A stretch of DNA of 64,000 nt, from contig NZ_JAANAT010000001.1 in assembly GCF_011089895.1 (NCBI RefSeq), positions 1,674,001 through 1,738,000 on the forward strand. The letters are read 5' to 3'. The first letter of the stretch is position 1, and every line of letters starts with the position of its first letter. The stretch is from Mucilaginibacter inviolabilis (lineage in GTDB: Bacteria > Bacteroidota > Bacteroidia > Sphingobacteriales > Sphingobacteriaceae). The position numbers and the translations under genes are program-made. Shown piece by piece: positions 35,786 through 44,459 of this stretch. The notes beneath the pieces were generated by a model. That model worked only from the letters and a program-made list of their open reading frames with translations. It was not told the origin of the DNA and did no database searches.

Positions 35786-38524
35786 ATGATTAGAAAGTAC
35801 TTTTTGTTCGGCATACCAACCGCTGGTTTGTTTATTTCGCTTATGGCGTGTCACCGTTTAAACAGTAATAAACAGTCTGCCGGAAATGAGCAGGTGAACA
35901 TGCATAGCGCCTATGATGATAGTACGCTTAACCGTAGTATACTACCAGTTTTAATGCCTTACAACAGGATTATTGACCCGGCAGGTCAGGTAGTAACTTT
36001 TGGCGATGCTGGCGATGAAAACCACAGTATGGATGTACGCCTTATACCCGGCAGCAAGCTTATTGCTGTAGAAGACAGGTATGGGATAACGCTTATTGAT
36101 ACCGTTGTAAAAAAGGTTATCACCCGGTGGACCTACAAGCAGAATACACAATACAGAGGGCTTACAAGCACTTATTCTGGTTTGAAAGTATTAAAGACGA
36201 ATGATCAGACACAAATATTTTGGAGCGCAGCGGCGGGCAAGGGTAAAGATTCTAAATCGTACGTTTTTCAGGCCATTTGGGATGGCGAAAAGATCAGCAT
36301 TAAAAACACGTTCAGTTTCAAGGCCGAAGGAGAATCGCCATTAGCATTGCCAAATGACCTGGCTATCAATAATGAAAACGGGACCAACTATTTATACGTG
36401 GTTTTGAACGGTAATAATCAGTTAGTAAAAATTAACCTAACAACCAATAAAACAGTCTGGACAAAAGCCACGGGTGTGGCTCCTTACGGTATTGTAATAG
36501 CTAAGAATAAAGTTTTTGTTACCAATTGGGCTGGTCCCGAAGCGGTGGATACCGTAAACCGGGAAACAGCAGGCGTGCCTTACGGCAAAACCTATATTGA
36601 TCCCAAAACCGGGGCAACTGCACAAGGTACCGTTATGGTAATGGACTTAAATAAAGGTAATGTTATTAAAGAGATACCTGTTGGATTACATCCCAACGCT
36701 ATCATCAGCAGTACTGATGAAGCTTTTGTATATGTTGCCAACGGCAACAGTGATATGGTTTCGGTTATATCCACAAATTCCCTTCAAAATGTTGATGCCA
36801 TAGATGTAAAATTAAATCCTGGCAAAAAAAGCTACATAGGCGATACACCAAATGCATTGGCCATAAATACCGATGGCACCGTTTTATATGTGGCTAACGG
36901 TTTGGATAACGCGGTTGCTGTGGTAAAACTTGGCTCAAAAGCATCAAATAATGCATCAGATAAAAGTGAAGTAAAGGGATTTATCCCGACTGAGGCCTAT
37001 CCGGGAGGCCTTGCTGTTGATGGTAATACCTTATTTGTAACCAATCTGGAAGGCGAAGGTTCGCGTATTAGCAGCAAAGAAATTGGTAAAGCAGATTTAG
37101 GTGGCGAAGTAGCAGAAAACAGTCCTGCCGCATATAACTCCCACCACCAAAAGGCTACGGTTTCCATTATCAATATCCCTAATGCTAGTCAACTGCAACA
37201 ATATAGCCAAAAGGTACAAGACCTTAACCTGAGTTTCAGGCAGCAAATAGCTAATTTGCTGCCACGTAAAAATGTACCCGCCCGCCCAATACCTGAGCGT
37301 ATTGGTGAACCGTCGGTATTTAACCATGTGCTGTATATTATAAAGGAGAACCGGACCTATGATCAGGTTTTGGGTGATATGCCCGAGGGCAACGGAGCTA
37401 AATCTTTATGTATTTATGGCGATAGCGTTACCCCAAATCAACATAATCTTGCACGGAATTTTTTACTGCTTGATAATTATTATGTATCGGGGAAATGTTC
37501 GGCCGAAGGGCATCAGTGGACCGATGCTGCTATGGTTACCGATTATGTTGAAAAAAGTGTACGATCATGGTTCAGGAGTTATCCACATGTGCAGGAAGAT
37601 GCATTAGTTTATGACGGTAACGGCTTTATCTGGAACAATGCCGCCGATCACGGTAAAACGGTTAGGATATATGGCGAGGCCTGTGCGGTTCACTTTGATG
37701 ATAAGTTAAGCTGGACGAATATTTATGATAATTATAAGGCAGGTAAGCCCTTTGTGTTTAACAATACGAGCACCATATCGCGGGTTAGGCCCATGCTCTC
37801 ACAAAACTATCCGGGTTCTGATGAACATAAGATCAATGAACAACTAAGAGCAACCGCCTTTATTAAAGAGTTAAATGAGTATGAAAAAAAGCCAGGCGAT
37901 CAATTACCCCAACTGATGGTCATGGCCCTTTCGGCTGATCATACTGTAGGCACCAGACCTGGCTACCCAACACCAAACGCTATGGTAGCTGATAATGACC
38001 TTGCTCTCGGTCGCATTGTAGAAGCGATATCCAAAAGTCGTTTCTGGAAAAACACGGTGATTTTTGTTACTGAAGATGATTCACAGGCGGGTTGGGATCA
38101 TGTATCTGCCTACCGTACCACGGGCTTTGTGATCAGTCCGTATAGCCGGTTGCAAAGCAAAGTGAGTAAAAACTATAACCAAACATGTATAGTCCGTTCT
38201 ATTGAGCAGATACTGGGTTTACCACCCATGAATATTATTGATGCCACAGCATTGCCCATGTTTGACTGTTTTACCAATAAACCCACTAATTACACCTATC
38301 AAAGTGTCCCTAACCTTATCCCCTTAAATAACATCAATCCGAAATTAGCTACGCTTAAGGGTGCTGCCCTGCATTTTGCGCAACTATCCTCTAAGCCCGA
38401 GTATGATCATATTGACGGTGGAAATGATGATGTAATGAACAGGATATTATGGTATGCAGCAAAAGGGAAAAAAGCATACCCTGTCAAACTCGCCGGGAAT
38501 GATACAGATGATGATAAAGAATAG
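35786..38524 (+). CDS. Lipoprotein with YVTN beta-propeller and phosphoesterase domain
   Basis: The 912-residue product has a lipobox (LFISLMAC). Residues about 60-430 form a YVTN-type seven-bladed propeller with repeats such as LYVVLNGNNQLVKINLTT, AFVYVANGNSDMVSVIST and VLYVANGLDNAVAVVKL. Residues about 510-870 are a phosphoesterase domain of the acid-phosphatase/phospholipase C family: YIIKENRTYDQVLGD holds metal-binding residues, and later HTVGTRPGYPTPNAMVADND and FVTEDDSQAGWDHVSAYR complete the site. It should hydrolyse phosphate esters at the cell surface or periplasm. It lies 90 bp after the lipoprotein gene and 199 bp before the PLD-like gene. Confidence 0.92.
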   Translation: MIRKYFLFGIPTAGLFISLMACHRLNSNKQSAGNEQVNMHSAYDDSTLNRSILPVLMPYNRIIDPAGQVVTFGDAGDENHSMDVRLIPGSKLIAVEDRYGITLIDTVVKKVITRWTYKQNTQYRGLTSTYSGLKVLKTNDQTQIFWSAAAGKGKDSKSYVFQAIWDGEKISIKNTFSFKAEGESPLALPNDLAINNENGTNYLYVVLNGNNQLVKINLTTNKTVWTKATGVAPYGIVIAKNKVFVTNWAGPEAVDTVNRETAGVPYGKTYIDPKTGATAQGTVMVMDLNKGNVIKEIPVGLHPNAIISSTDEAFVYVANGNSDMVSVISTNSLQNVDAIDVKLNPGKKSYIGDTPNALAINTDGTVLYVANGLDNAVAVVKLGSKASNNASDKSEVKGFIPTEAYPGGLAVDGNTLFVTNLEGEGSRISSKEIGKADLGGEVAENSPAAYNSHHQKATVSIINIPNASQLQQYSQKVQDLNLSFRQQIANLLPRKNVPARPIPERIGEPSVFNHVLYIIKENRTYDQVLGDMPEGNGAKSLCIYGDSVTPNQHNLARNFLLLDNYYVSGKCSAEGHQWTDAAMVTDYVEKSVRSWFRSYPHVQEDALVYDGNGFIWNNAADHGKTVRIYGEACAVHFDDKLSWTNIYDNYKAGKPFVFNNTSTISRVRPMLSQNYPGSDEHKINEQLRATAFIKELNEYEKKPGDQLPQLMVMALSADHTVGTRPGYPTPNAMVADNDLALGRIVEAISKSRFWKNTVIFVTEDDSQAGWDHVSAYRTTGFVISPYSRLQSKVSKNYNQTCIVRSIEQILGLPPMNIIDATALPMFDCFTNKPTNYTYQSVPNLIPLNNINPKLATLKGAALHFAQLSSKPEYDHIDGGNDDVMNRILWYAAKGKKAYPVKLAGNDTDDDKE

Positions 38525-38723
38525 GCAATTAAAATAGTGTGTTAGTGACCCCATGTAACCCTTTTTAATAGTCTTTAATGATTACGTATTAATACCTATT
38601 TATAGCTTTAAAATACAGTAGAAATACCCTTTTATTTACCTTTTATTCATCGTAGCTTCAAAATATCTTAATTTATATAGCATACATTAAGACAATCTTT
38701 ACCTCACTTAACTAAATCATATC

Positions 38724-40529
38724 ATGTTTGTAAAAAACTCAAATCAAAATGGCTTTTCAGTCAAAGCATGGCGGGGTGATGCTAAAACTTTGCTGGCCTT
38801 TAATTTCACCGATAATACCATGGTTACGAATTTGGCAGGCTTTTCCATACAAGTCCAGCCTCATGGGCAACAAGCTTATTATCTTTTTAATAATCTGGTA
38901 TTACCATCCGGAGCAAATGCCACAGTTCCCACCGAAACCAATCCCAATTCTTCGGCAAATGCACCTATACAAAAATTCAGATGGCTGCACGTACCTGGCT
39001 CCTTTCATCAGGACGATACCGTTTTTTATGGTGTATATACTTATACCATTACTCCAAGATACTTTAATGATGGACTATTAACAGCTATTGATCCTTCATT
39101 AAGTGTATCAGTAGATGTGCAGGTTGCTCCATTTGCAACCAGCCAGGTACAATTAGGTTTTACCCGTGGTTTTACGCAATCACAGGCCTTTACTCATCAT
39201 TTTGGGTTAAAAGCCTTGTTTCATCCTGCCGGAAAGGATTTGATTTTTGATACAGGCGGTATTGCAGGCACTAACGCTGCAGGACAAACTTATACGTTTT
39301 TGCAAGAATACCAGTGGTCGGGCTTTACTGCACGTCAACGAGTTTTCGAGATTCTAAATGCCGTTGCTGCTGATGCCTCACTAAGTATAGATGTTTTCGC
39401 CTATGATTTAAACGAACCTGATCTGGTAAAGATTTTACTTCAATTAGCGGCATCAGGAAGAATCCGGGTCATTTTAGATAACGCGAGTTTGCACCATGCT
39501 CCCGGCGTACCAGAGGATGCATTTGAACAGCAATTTAACAATACAGCCAAAGCTCCAGCCGCTATATTACGAGGCAAATTTGGTCGTTTTGCCCATGATA
39601 AAGTTTTTATAGTTTATAAAAACAATCAGGCATTAAAAGTACTCACTGGTTCAACCAATTTCTCGGTAACCGGTATGTATGTAAACTCCAATCATGTTGT
39701 AGTTTTTAATAATGCCGATGTTGCAGAACTTTATTCCAAGGTATTTAATGAAGCCTGGAATGACCATGTATCCGAAACATTTAACAAATCATCATTAGCA
39801 GAAGGCCCATTTCTATTTAACCAGCTTGGCTTACCCAAAATGAGTATCAGTTTTTCACCGCATCAGGCTGATATAGCTCAATCAACGCTGGATGCAATAG
39901 CCACAAGAGTCACCGCTGCTACTAGTAGTGTGCTGTTTGCTGTGATGGATATCACTTCGGGCGGAGGCCCTGTTTTTCCAGCATTAAAAGCTATCCACGA
40001 AAATCAAAATATATTCAGCTATGGAATTTCTGATGCACCAGGCGGTATTTCTTTATACAAACCAGGTAATAAAACTGGCGTATTAGTTGGTGGCAAACCC
40101 GGTACTACTATTTTACCTCCCCCATTTGATAAAGAGCACTCCATTAGTATTGGGCACCAAATACATCATAAGTTTATAGTTTGCGATTTTAATACTGATA
40201 ATCCGGTGGTATGGTGTGGCTCTTCAAATTTAGCACTGGGCGGAGAAGAACAGAATGGCGATAATCTGATAGAGATCAATGATATCGATATTGCAACAGT
40301 TTTTGCACTGGAAGCAATTGCACTGGTTGATCATTTTGATTTCCGTAATGCAAATATTATCCCTAAAACACCTCAGGCTCCTACAGCTGTTAAAGGTGGA
40401 GATAATACGCCTGATCCAAAAGCTAACCTTGATACTGCGCCACTAAATTTATATAACAATGATAGCTGGGCTACGCGTTATTTTAATCCTAATGATTTGC
40501 ATTGCACAGATCGGGTGTTGTTTGGATAA
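38724..40529 (+). CDS. Phospholipase D-like protein
   Basis: The 601-residue protein has two PLD half-sites. The first is AHDKVFIVYKN followed by GSTNFS; the HxK is present, but the usual Asp five residues after Lys is Tyr. The second, HHKFIVCDFN with WCGSSNLALGG, is complete. PLD enzymes need one His from each half, so activity on phosphodiesters remains possible. No signal peptide is visible, unlike the three preceding genes, so it may be cytoplasmic or exported another way. Residues 1-180 form a beta-rich domain that I do not recognise. With the TonB receptor and phosphoesterase upstream, a role in phospholipid or phosphodiester use is likely. Confidence 0.85.
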   Translation: MFVKNSNQNGFSVKAWRGDAKTLLAFNFTDNTMVTNLAGFSIQVQPHGQQAYYLFNNLVLPSGANATVPTETNPNSSANAPIQKFRWLHVPGSFHQDDTVFYGVYTYTITPRYFNDGLLTAIDPSLSVSVDVQVAPFATSQVQLGFTRGFTQSQAFTHHFGLKALFHPAGKDLIFDTGGIAGTNAAGQTYTFLQEYQWSGFTARQRVFEILNAVAADASLSIDVFAYDLNEPDLVKILLQLAASGRIRVILDNASLHHAPGVPEDAFEQQFNNTAKAPAAILRGKFGRFAHDKVFIVYKNNQALKVLTGSTNFSVTGMYVNSNHVVVFNNADVAELYSKVFNEAWNDHVSETFNKSSLAEGPFLFNQLGLPKMSISFSPHQADIAQSTLDAIATRVTAATSSVLFAVMDITSGGGPVFPALKAIHENQNIFSYGISDAPGGISLYKPGNKTGVLVGGKPGTTILPPPFDKEHSISIGHQIHHKFIVCDFNTDNPVVWCGSSNLALGGEEQNGDNLIEINDIDIATVFALEAIALVDHFDFRNANIIPKTPQAPTAVKGGDNTPDPKANLDTAPLNLYNNDSWATRYFNPNDLHCTDRVLFG

Positions 40530-40547
40530 ATTAAAAAGAATATAAAT

Positions 40548-40573
40548 AATAGGAGAAATTCCTGCCTCCTATT
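40548..40573. terminator. Hairpin between convergent genes
   Basis: AATAGGAG and CTCCTATT form an 8-bp stem around a 10-base loop, 19 bp after the PLD-like gene and about 100 bp beyond the DUF1800 stop. No strong T-run follows, so terminator function is tentative. Confidence 0.4.
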
Positions 40574-40676
40574 AAACTTCACAAAGCAAACCGTTACTGC
40601 ACAAATAAAATTGAGCGTAAAAACTTCACAGACGAAAAAATATCGAAAGCAATTTCAGCAATGGTAAAATACATCT

Positions 40677-42752
40677 TTATCGCTTCTGAAAATCTGGCGA
40701 ACCAATAATGATCCCTGCAACAAGCGATCGGATGTAGTAACTATTCATTTTATTATTAACAACCTGTATAGAAACTACTTGCGGAGGCGCTGGTACTTTT
40801 GCCTGGCTTTCAGCAAGGGCACTCATCAGTGCCATATCACCAGGTGCGCCAACTACGGGTTTTTCTGAAGTAACGGACACTGGTTTGGGTAGCTGCTTGC
40901 CTGTATAAGCCAGTTTAGCCAGCATAACAGGATCATTCAACAGTGGGGTGAGCTCTTTCAGAACTCCGTTGGGGTCGGTGCCTGGAAGTAAAACCGCACT
41001 ATAATCTTTAGCTGCTGTTATAGGATCATTTGCAGTTGCTTTGCTAAAATCACCAAGTTTAATGCTTACACCGCCAACCTGTCCACCAGTTAGCGCCAGA
41101 CCAAAATCCATACGATCAAGTAAAGCACCGGTGTTTATCCAGTAGGCAGCACGGTCTGGGAAACCGGTAGGCGCCTGGTAATAATAAATTTTTTGTCCCA
41201 TCTTTGCCATCCAGTTAAACAATGGGTATGGATCTTTCACATCAGCATTTAATGCTCTAAGCGAACTCACAACCAGTTCAAAAGGAGATTTTACCTTTGC
41301 ATCTAAGTTCTTTTTATTCCAAAACTCTTTGGAAGTAACCATCGTTATCAACACTTCTCTAATATCACCATCATGATCAGTAAATGACTTGGCCATTTTA
41401 TTAATCAGGCTTTGTGGTGGTGTATCATTTACAAACCGTACTGCCAGTTTTCTTGCAATAAATTTTGCAGCAGATGGCTGGTGCGCCAGCATTTCCAGCA
41501 GGGTCAGTCCCTCCTGATATTCAACTTCAGGATCTTTACTGGCCGGAAAAGTATGGCCCAGAACCACTTTCTGGTCCTGATCATGCCGGTTTGGGGTAAA
41601 TAAAAAGTCACCCTCATGCACATAACCTTTGGCAGCAAGATTGCCCTCGCCGATCTTGGTGACTAACCCTTTCATGGCTGAACCATAAGCATAATCGCTT
41701 ATAGGGTAAACCGTCCAACCGGTCAACACACGGGCAGCCTCGGTTACGTCGGTTTGAGTGTAGCCCCCATCAACACCCAACGTATGCAGTTCCATTACTT
41801 CACGGGCATAATTCTCATTGAGCCCATTTACATTTTTCCCTTGTTGTGTGAGCGTTTTTACCTGTTTAGCTGGCTGGGTTGGCGAGGCACTCATCATCAT
41901 CGACATGTCCGCTGCCTTACTTTTATCTGTTGATTGCGGTTTGTTCCCACCTGTCATGAGCATATTGGCATCATCAGTTTTGGGCTGTACAGCAGGCGCT
42001 TTGGGCTGAATGGGTGGTGGAGGCCCAACGCTGGTAAAATTGTCCAAATAATATAGCATAGCCGGCGATTTTGCCGATGCCAGCAACAACTGATCAAATT
42101 TGCTCATAGCATTAGGTCTTATCACATCGCGTTCATAAGCCGGTATAAATTGGGCGCATTCCCCTTTAAAAAAAGATACATTAAAGTGGTTGAACCAAAA
42201 ATCGGTCAGCATCTCGCGTAACTGATTCTGCGAATAAACGGCCCTTATAATATGCTGGTCGATAAACTGTTTATATAAATCCTGATCATTTTTAAACCCC
42301 TTCCTATCCATATAGTCCTTTATCTGCGCATTGAAAGCTTTTTTGTCGACAGCTTTATCAACGGAGTCTTTACTGATAGCACTGTCCTTGATCGCCAGCG
42401 TACGGATCACAAATCCCGGCGGGTAGACGTGGCAAACTGCGGTATTGGTCATACCTATGGCATCATAAGCAGCCAATCGTTTGTTCAATGAGTCGTCCGC
42501 GTTAACCCCATCCAGCTGCTGGGCAAACCAGTTCTCCAATCCCATTCTCATCACCAAATCCACTTGGCCCGGCGTAGCACCATAGGTAAACCGGCTTATT
42601 AAGTATTCGGCAGCCTGACGTTCGGTCAAACCAGCTCGCTGATAAGGGAACTTATAGGATATTACTGGTGTTTGGTGGCTATAAAAAGAAGATAAAAGGA
42701 AAGCGCTGCTTATCATCAACACAGCACAACCTGCTTTAAAGCTATTTCTCAT
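40677..42752 (-). CDS. DUF1800 domain protein, secreted
   Basis: The 691-residue protein has a signal peptide (MRNSFKAGCAVLMISSAFLL), then the DUF1800 pattern: RQAAEYLISRFTYGATPGQVD, REMLTDFWFNHFNVSF, LNENYAREVMELHTLGVDGG and YTQTDVTEAARVLTGWTV. A low-complexity Pro/Gln/Met/Ser insertion (about 245-305) interrupts the domain. The family is widespread in Bacteroidota and Planctomycetes, of unknown function, and is usually encoded next to a DUF1501 protein. No DUF1501 gene is seen here, so it stands alone. Confidence 0.88.
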   Translation of the reverse strand: MRNSFKAGCAVLMISSAFLLSSFYSHQTPVISYKFPYQRAGLTERQAAEYLISRFTYGATPGQVDLVMRMGLENWFAQQLDGVNADDSLNKRLAAYDAIGMTNTAVCHVYPPGFVIRTLAIKDSAISKDSVDKAVDKKAFNAQIKDYMDRKGFKNDQDLYKQFIDQHIIRAVYSQNQLREMLTDFWFNHFNVSFFKGECAQFIPAYERDVIRPNAMSKFDQLLLASAKSPAMLYYLDNFTSVGPPPPIQPKAPAVQPKTDDANMLMTGGNKPQSTDKSKAADMSMMMSASPTQPAKQVKTLTQQGKNVNGLNENYAREVMELHTLGVDGGYTQTDVTEAARVLTGWTVYPISDYAYGSAMKGLVTKIGEGNLAAKGYVHEGDFLFTPNRHDQDQKVVLGHTFPASKDPEVEYQEGLTLLEMLAHQPSAAKFIARKLAVRFVNDTPPQSLINKMAKSFTDHDGDIREVLITMVTSKEFWNKKNLDAKVKSPFELVVSSLRALNADVKDPYPLFNWMAKMGQKIYYYQAPTGFPDRAAYWINTGALLDRMDFGLALTGGQVGGVSIKLGDFSKATANDPITAAKDYSAVLLPGTDPNGVLKELTPLLNDPVMLAKLAYTGKQLPKPVSVTSEKPVVGAPGDMALMSALAESQAKVPAPPQVVSIQVVNNKMNSYYIRSLVAGIIIGSPDFQKR

Positions 42753-42875
42753 AATGTAGATGCTGATTACCGTTATTTTAGACCTATAAATATCTGATTG
42801 GTTTAAACTTTAAAACAATTATAACCTGCTTTATTTGGTTAACCAGAACAATCCCCAAATTAGACTTTATAAATT

Positions 42876-43118
42876 GTTGAATATTTCCATAACAACTTGT
42901 CAATTCAACAACGAACAATCATCACCAGTTCATTAAGGCGGGGATAGAAGAACTTTAGATAATTTCTTATGACAATAATGATTAGTAAAATACAAATATC
43001 CTTTAATATAACCCAGAGAAGCTTGAAATGATTCATAAAACTTTATCTACTAAAAGAGAATCTAATCATCACTAAATTTTGCTAAAGTCTTTCTCCCGAT
43101 GCCATAAATTACTTTAAA
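42876..43118 (+). repeat. Dispersed direct repeat, copy B (partner 2957-3200)
   Basis: This is the second copy of the repeat described at 2957. Here the coding part is only a stub, with no gene attached on its right-hand side. Confidence 0.9.
43062..43118 (-). pseudogene. Orphan 3' end of a paralogue of the 3144 gene
   Basis: Eighteen codons and a TAG on the minus strand keep the frame and most residues of the end of the 3144-4235 protein: KVIYGIGRKTLAKFSDD versus KVIYDIGRKTLARFNDD. The rest of the gene is gone at 43118. It is the relic of a deleted paralogue. Confidence 0.75.
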
Positions 43119-43320
43119 TACTAACACTCAGTATCCGCACTGCGCGAATCAACGTAGATCCGATGTGGTTTTTATCGCGCCAAACAAGAATTCCCACTAT
43201 TATTCCAACGGTTAGTAATTCTTTTAAATTATAATTTCAGTAAAATCTGATTTTGTTATTTTTAAAGATTAAAATCAAACTATATAATTATATTAAACAG
43301 ATAAAAAGCCTAGTAATCAT

Positions 43321-44322
43321 ATGGTAGTCAACAATCTAAAACGCCTCCCGTTAATTTATCTTACACTTTTATTTTTAATTATTAGTTGCTGGTTTTACTA
43401 CATGTTTTATACGCATAGTTTTCATTTGTTTGCGAAACATTATCCATCATTAATAACTATGATCGGAGGAGCTTTTATAGCCGGTTCAAGTCCTGAGGGT
43501 AGTGCGGCAGTCGCCTATCCCGTATTTACCCTTTTTCTAAAAATAGCACCAGGAGTTACACGTAATTTCGCATTTGCTATTCAAAGTATCGGCATGACCT
43601 GCGCATCAGTACTCATCCTAAATAAAAGAATAAAAGTAGAATGGAACTACATTAAGTTTGTTACCCTTGGCGGATTATTCGGGATGGTATTTGGAACATT
43701 TTATGTGTTACCACTTATTTCAGCGCCAGTGGCCAAGCTTTTTTTCGTATCGTTATGGTTAAGCTTTGGTATTGTTTTGTGGAACGAGAATCGTAAAAAC
43801 AAAAGGGATATGTATGATGCTATACCTAATTTCGGCCGTTCAGATATAGCACGCCTGGTTATACTGGGTCTTATCGGCGGAGTGATCTCTTCTATTTTTG
43901 GAACCGGCATCAACATTTTTTCATTTTGCTTTATGACCATTTACTATCGTATTAATGAAAAAGTGGCCATCCCTTCGTCAGTTATCATCATGACAATAGA
44001 AACTATTTTCGGTTTTTTTATCCATACCAGTGTGATAAAGGATTTCCAAAAACAAGCATTTGAAATGTGGTTGATATGCATCCCCTTTGTGGCCGTATTT
44101 GCACCATTGGGTTCATATGTAATTAGTAAAGTATCCCGAAAGGCTGCCGCTAATTTTTTATCGATTATATTGGTTGTTCAATTTATTGGTGCCATGTATG
44201 TACTAAAACCCGTTGGCTGGCATTTGGCCATGAGTTTAATTGTACTGGCTTCGGGTTTGGTTATTTTTGCATTGGTATCAAAAACACCTCGCCGTAAAGA
44301 ACTCAGCCAGCAGCCACTTTAA
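43321..44322 (+). CDS. TauE/SafE-family (TSUP) membrane permease
   Basis: The 333-residue protein has about eight to nine membrane segments with the TSUP pattern: two related halves, an early GGAFIAGSSPEGSAAVAYPVF stretch and a second-half VILGLIGGVISSIFGTGI. TSUP proteins export or import sulfite, sulfoacetate or other small organic anions. Its stop codon overlaps the start of a 43-codon peptide gene (TAATG), and the next genes follow closely, so it belongs to the peptide-ligase-radical SAM-flavoprotein operon. It could be the exporter or supply a sulfur compound; neither can be decided from sequence. Confidence 0.85.
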   Translation: MVVNNLKRLPLIYLTLLFLIISCWFYYMFYTHSFHLFAKHYPSLITMIGGAFIAGSSPEGSAAVAYPVFTLFLKIAPGVTRNFAFAIQSIGMTCASVLILNKRIKVEWNYIKFVTLGGLFGMVFGTFYVLPLISAPVAKLFFVSLWLSFGIVLWNENRKNKRDMYDAIPNFGRSDIARLVILGLIGGVISSIFGTGINIFSFCFMTIYYRINEKVAIPSSVIIMTIETIFGFFIHTSVIKDFQKQAFEMWLICIPFVAVFAPLGSYVISKVSRKAAANFLSIILVVQFIGAMYVLKPVGWHLAMSLIVLASGLVIFALVSKTPRRKELSQQPL

Positions 44323-44453
44323 TGTTTAACATCAGAAAAATAGCGGCACAGATTGTCGCTATTTCATCAGAAAATATTAACATTGCATCATCCGGAACAA
44401 TAGTTTGCCCAACTCAAACGGTCGGCTCGGTTCCAACGCCAATTTATACCTGA
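44322..44453 (+). CDS. Candidate precursor peptide (43 residues) of a modified-peptide pathway
   Basis: The ATG overlaps the permease stop (TAATG), and the TGA ends six bases before the ligase ATG, so the frame exactly fills the gap between two enzyme genes. The peptide has an amphipathic N-terminal part (MFNIRKIAAQIVAISSEN) and a C-terminal half rich in Ser, Thr, Pro and one Cys (SSGTIVCPTQTVGSVPTP, then IYT), the usual leader-core layout of ribosomally made, modified peptides. No family is recognised. It could be a chance frame, but the coupling at both ends and the neighbours argue for a real gene. Confidence 0.6.
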   Translation: MFNIRKIAAQIVAISSENINIASSGTIVCPTQTVGSVPTPIYT

Positions 44454-44459
44454 AATTTT

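Larger units (their letters stand above)
42753..43320. other. Gene-free region with the second repeat copy
   Basis: It contains copy B of the 244-bp repeat (42876-43118) and the upstream region of the permease at 43321. No further gene is supported. Confidence 0.6.
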
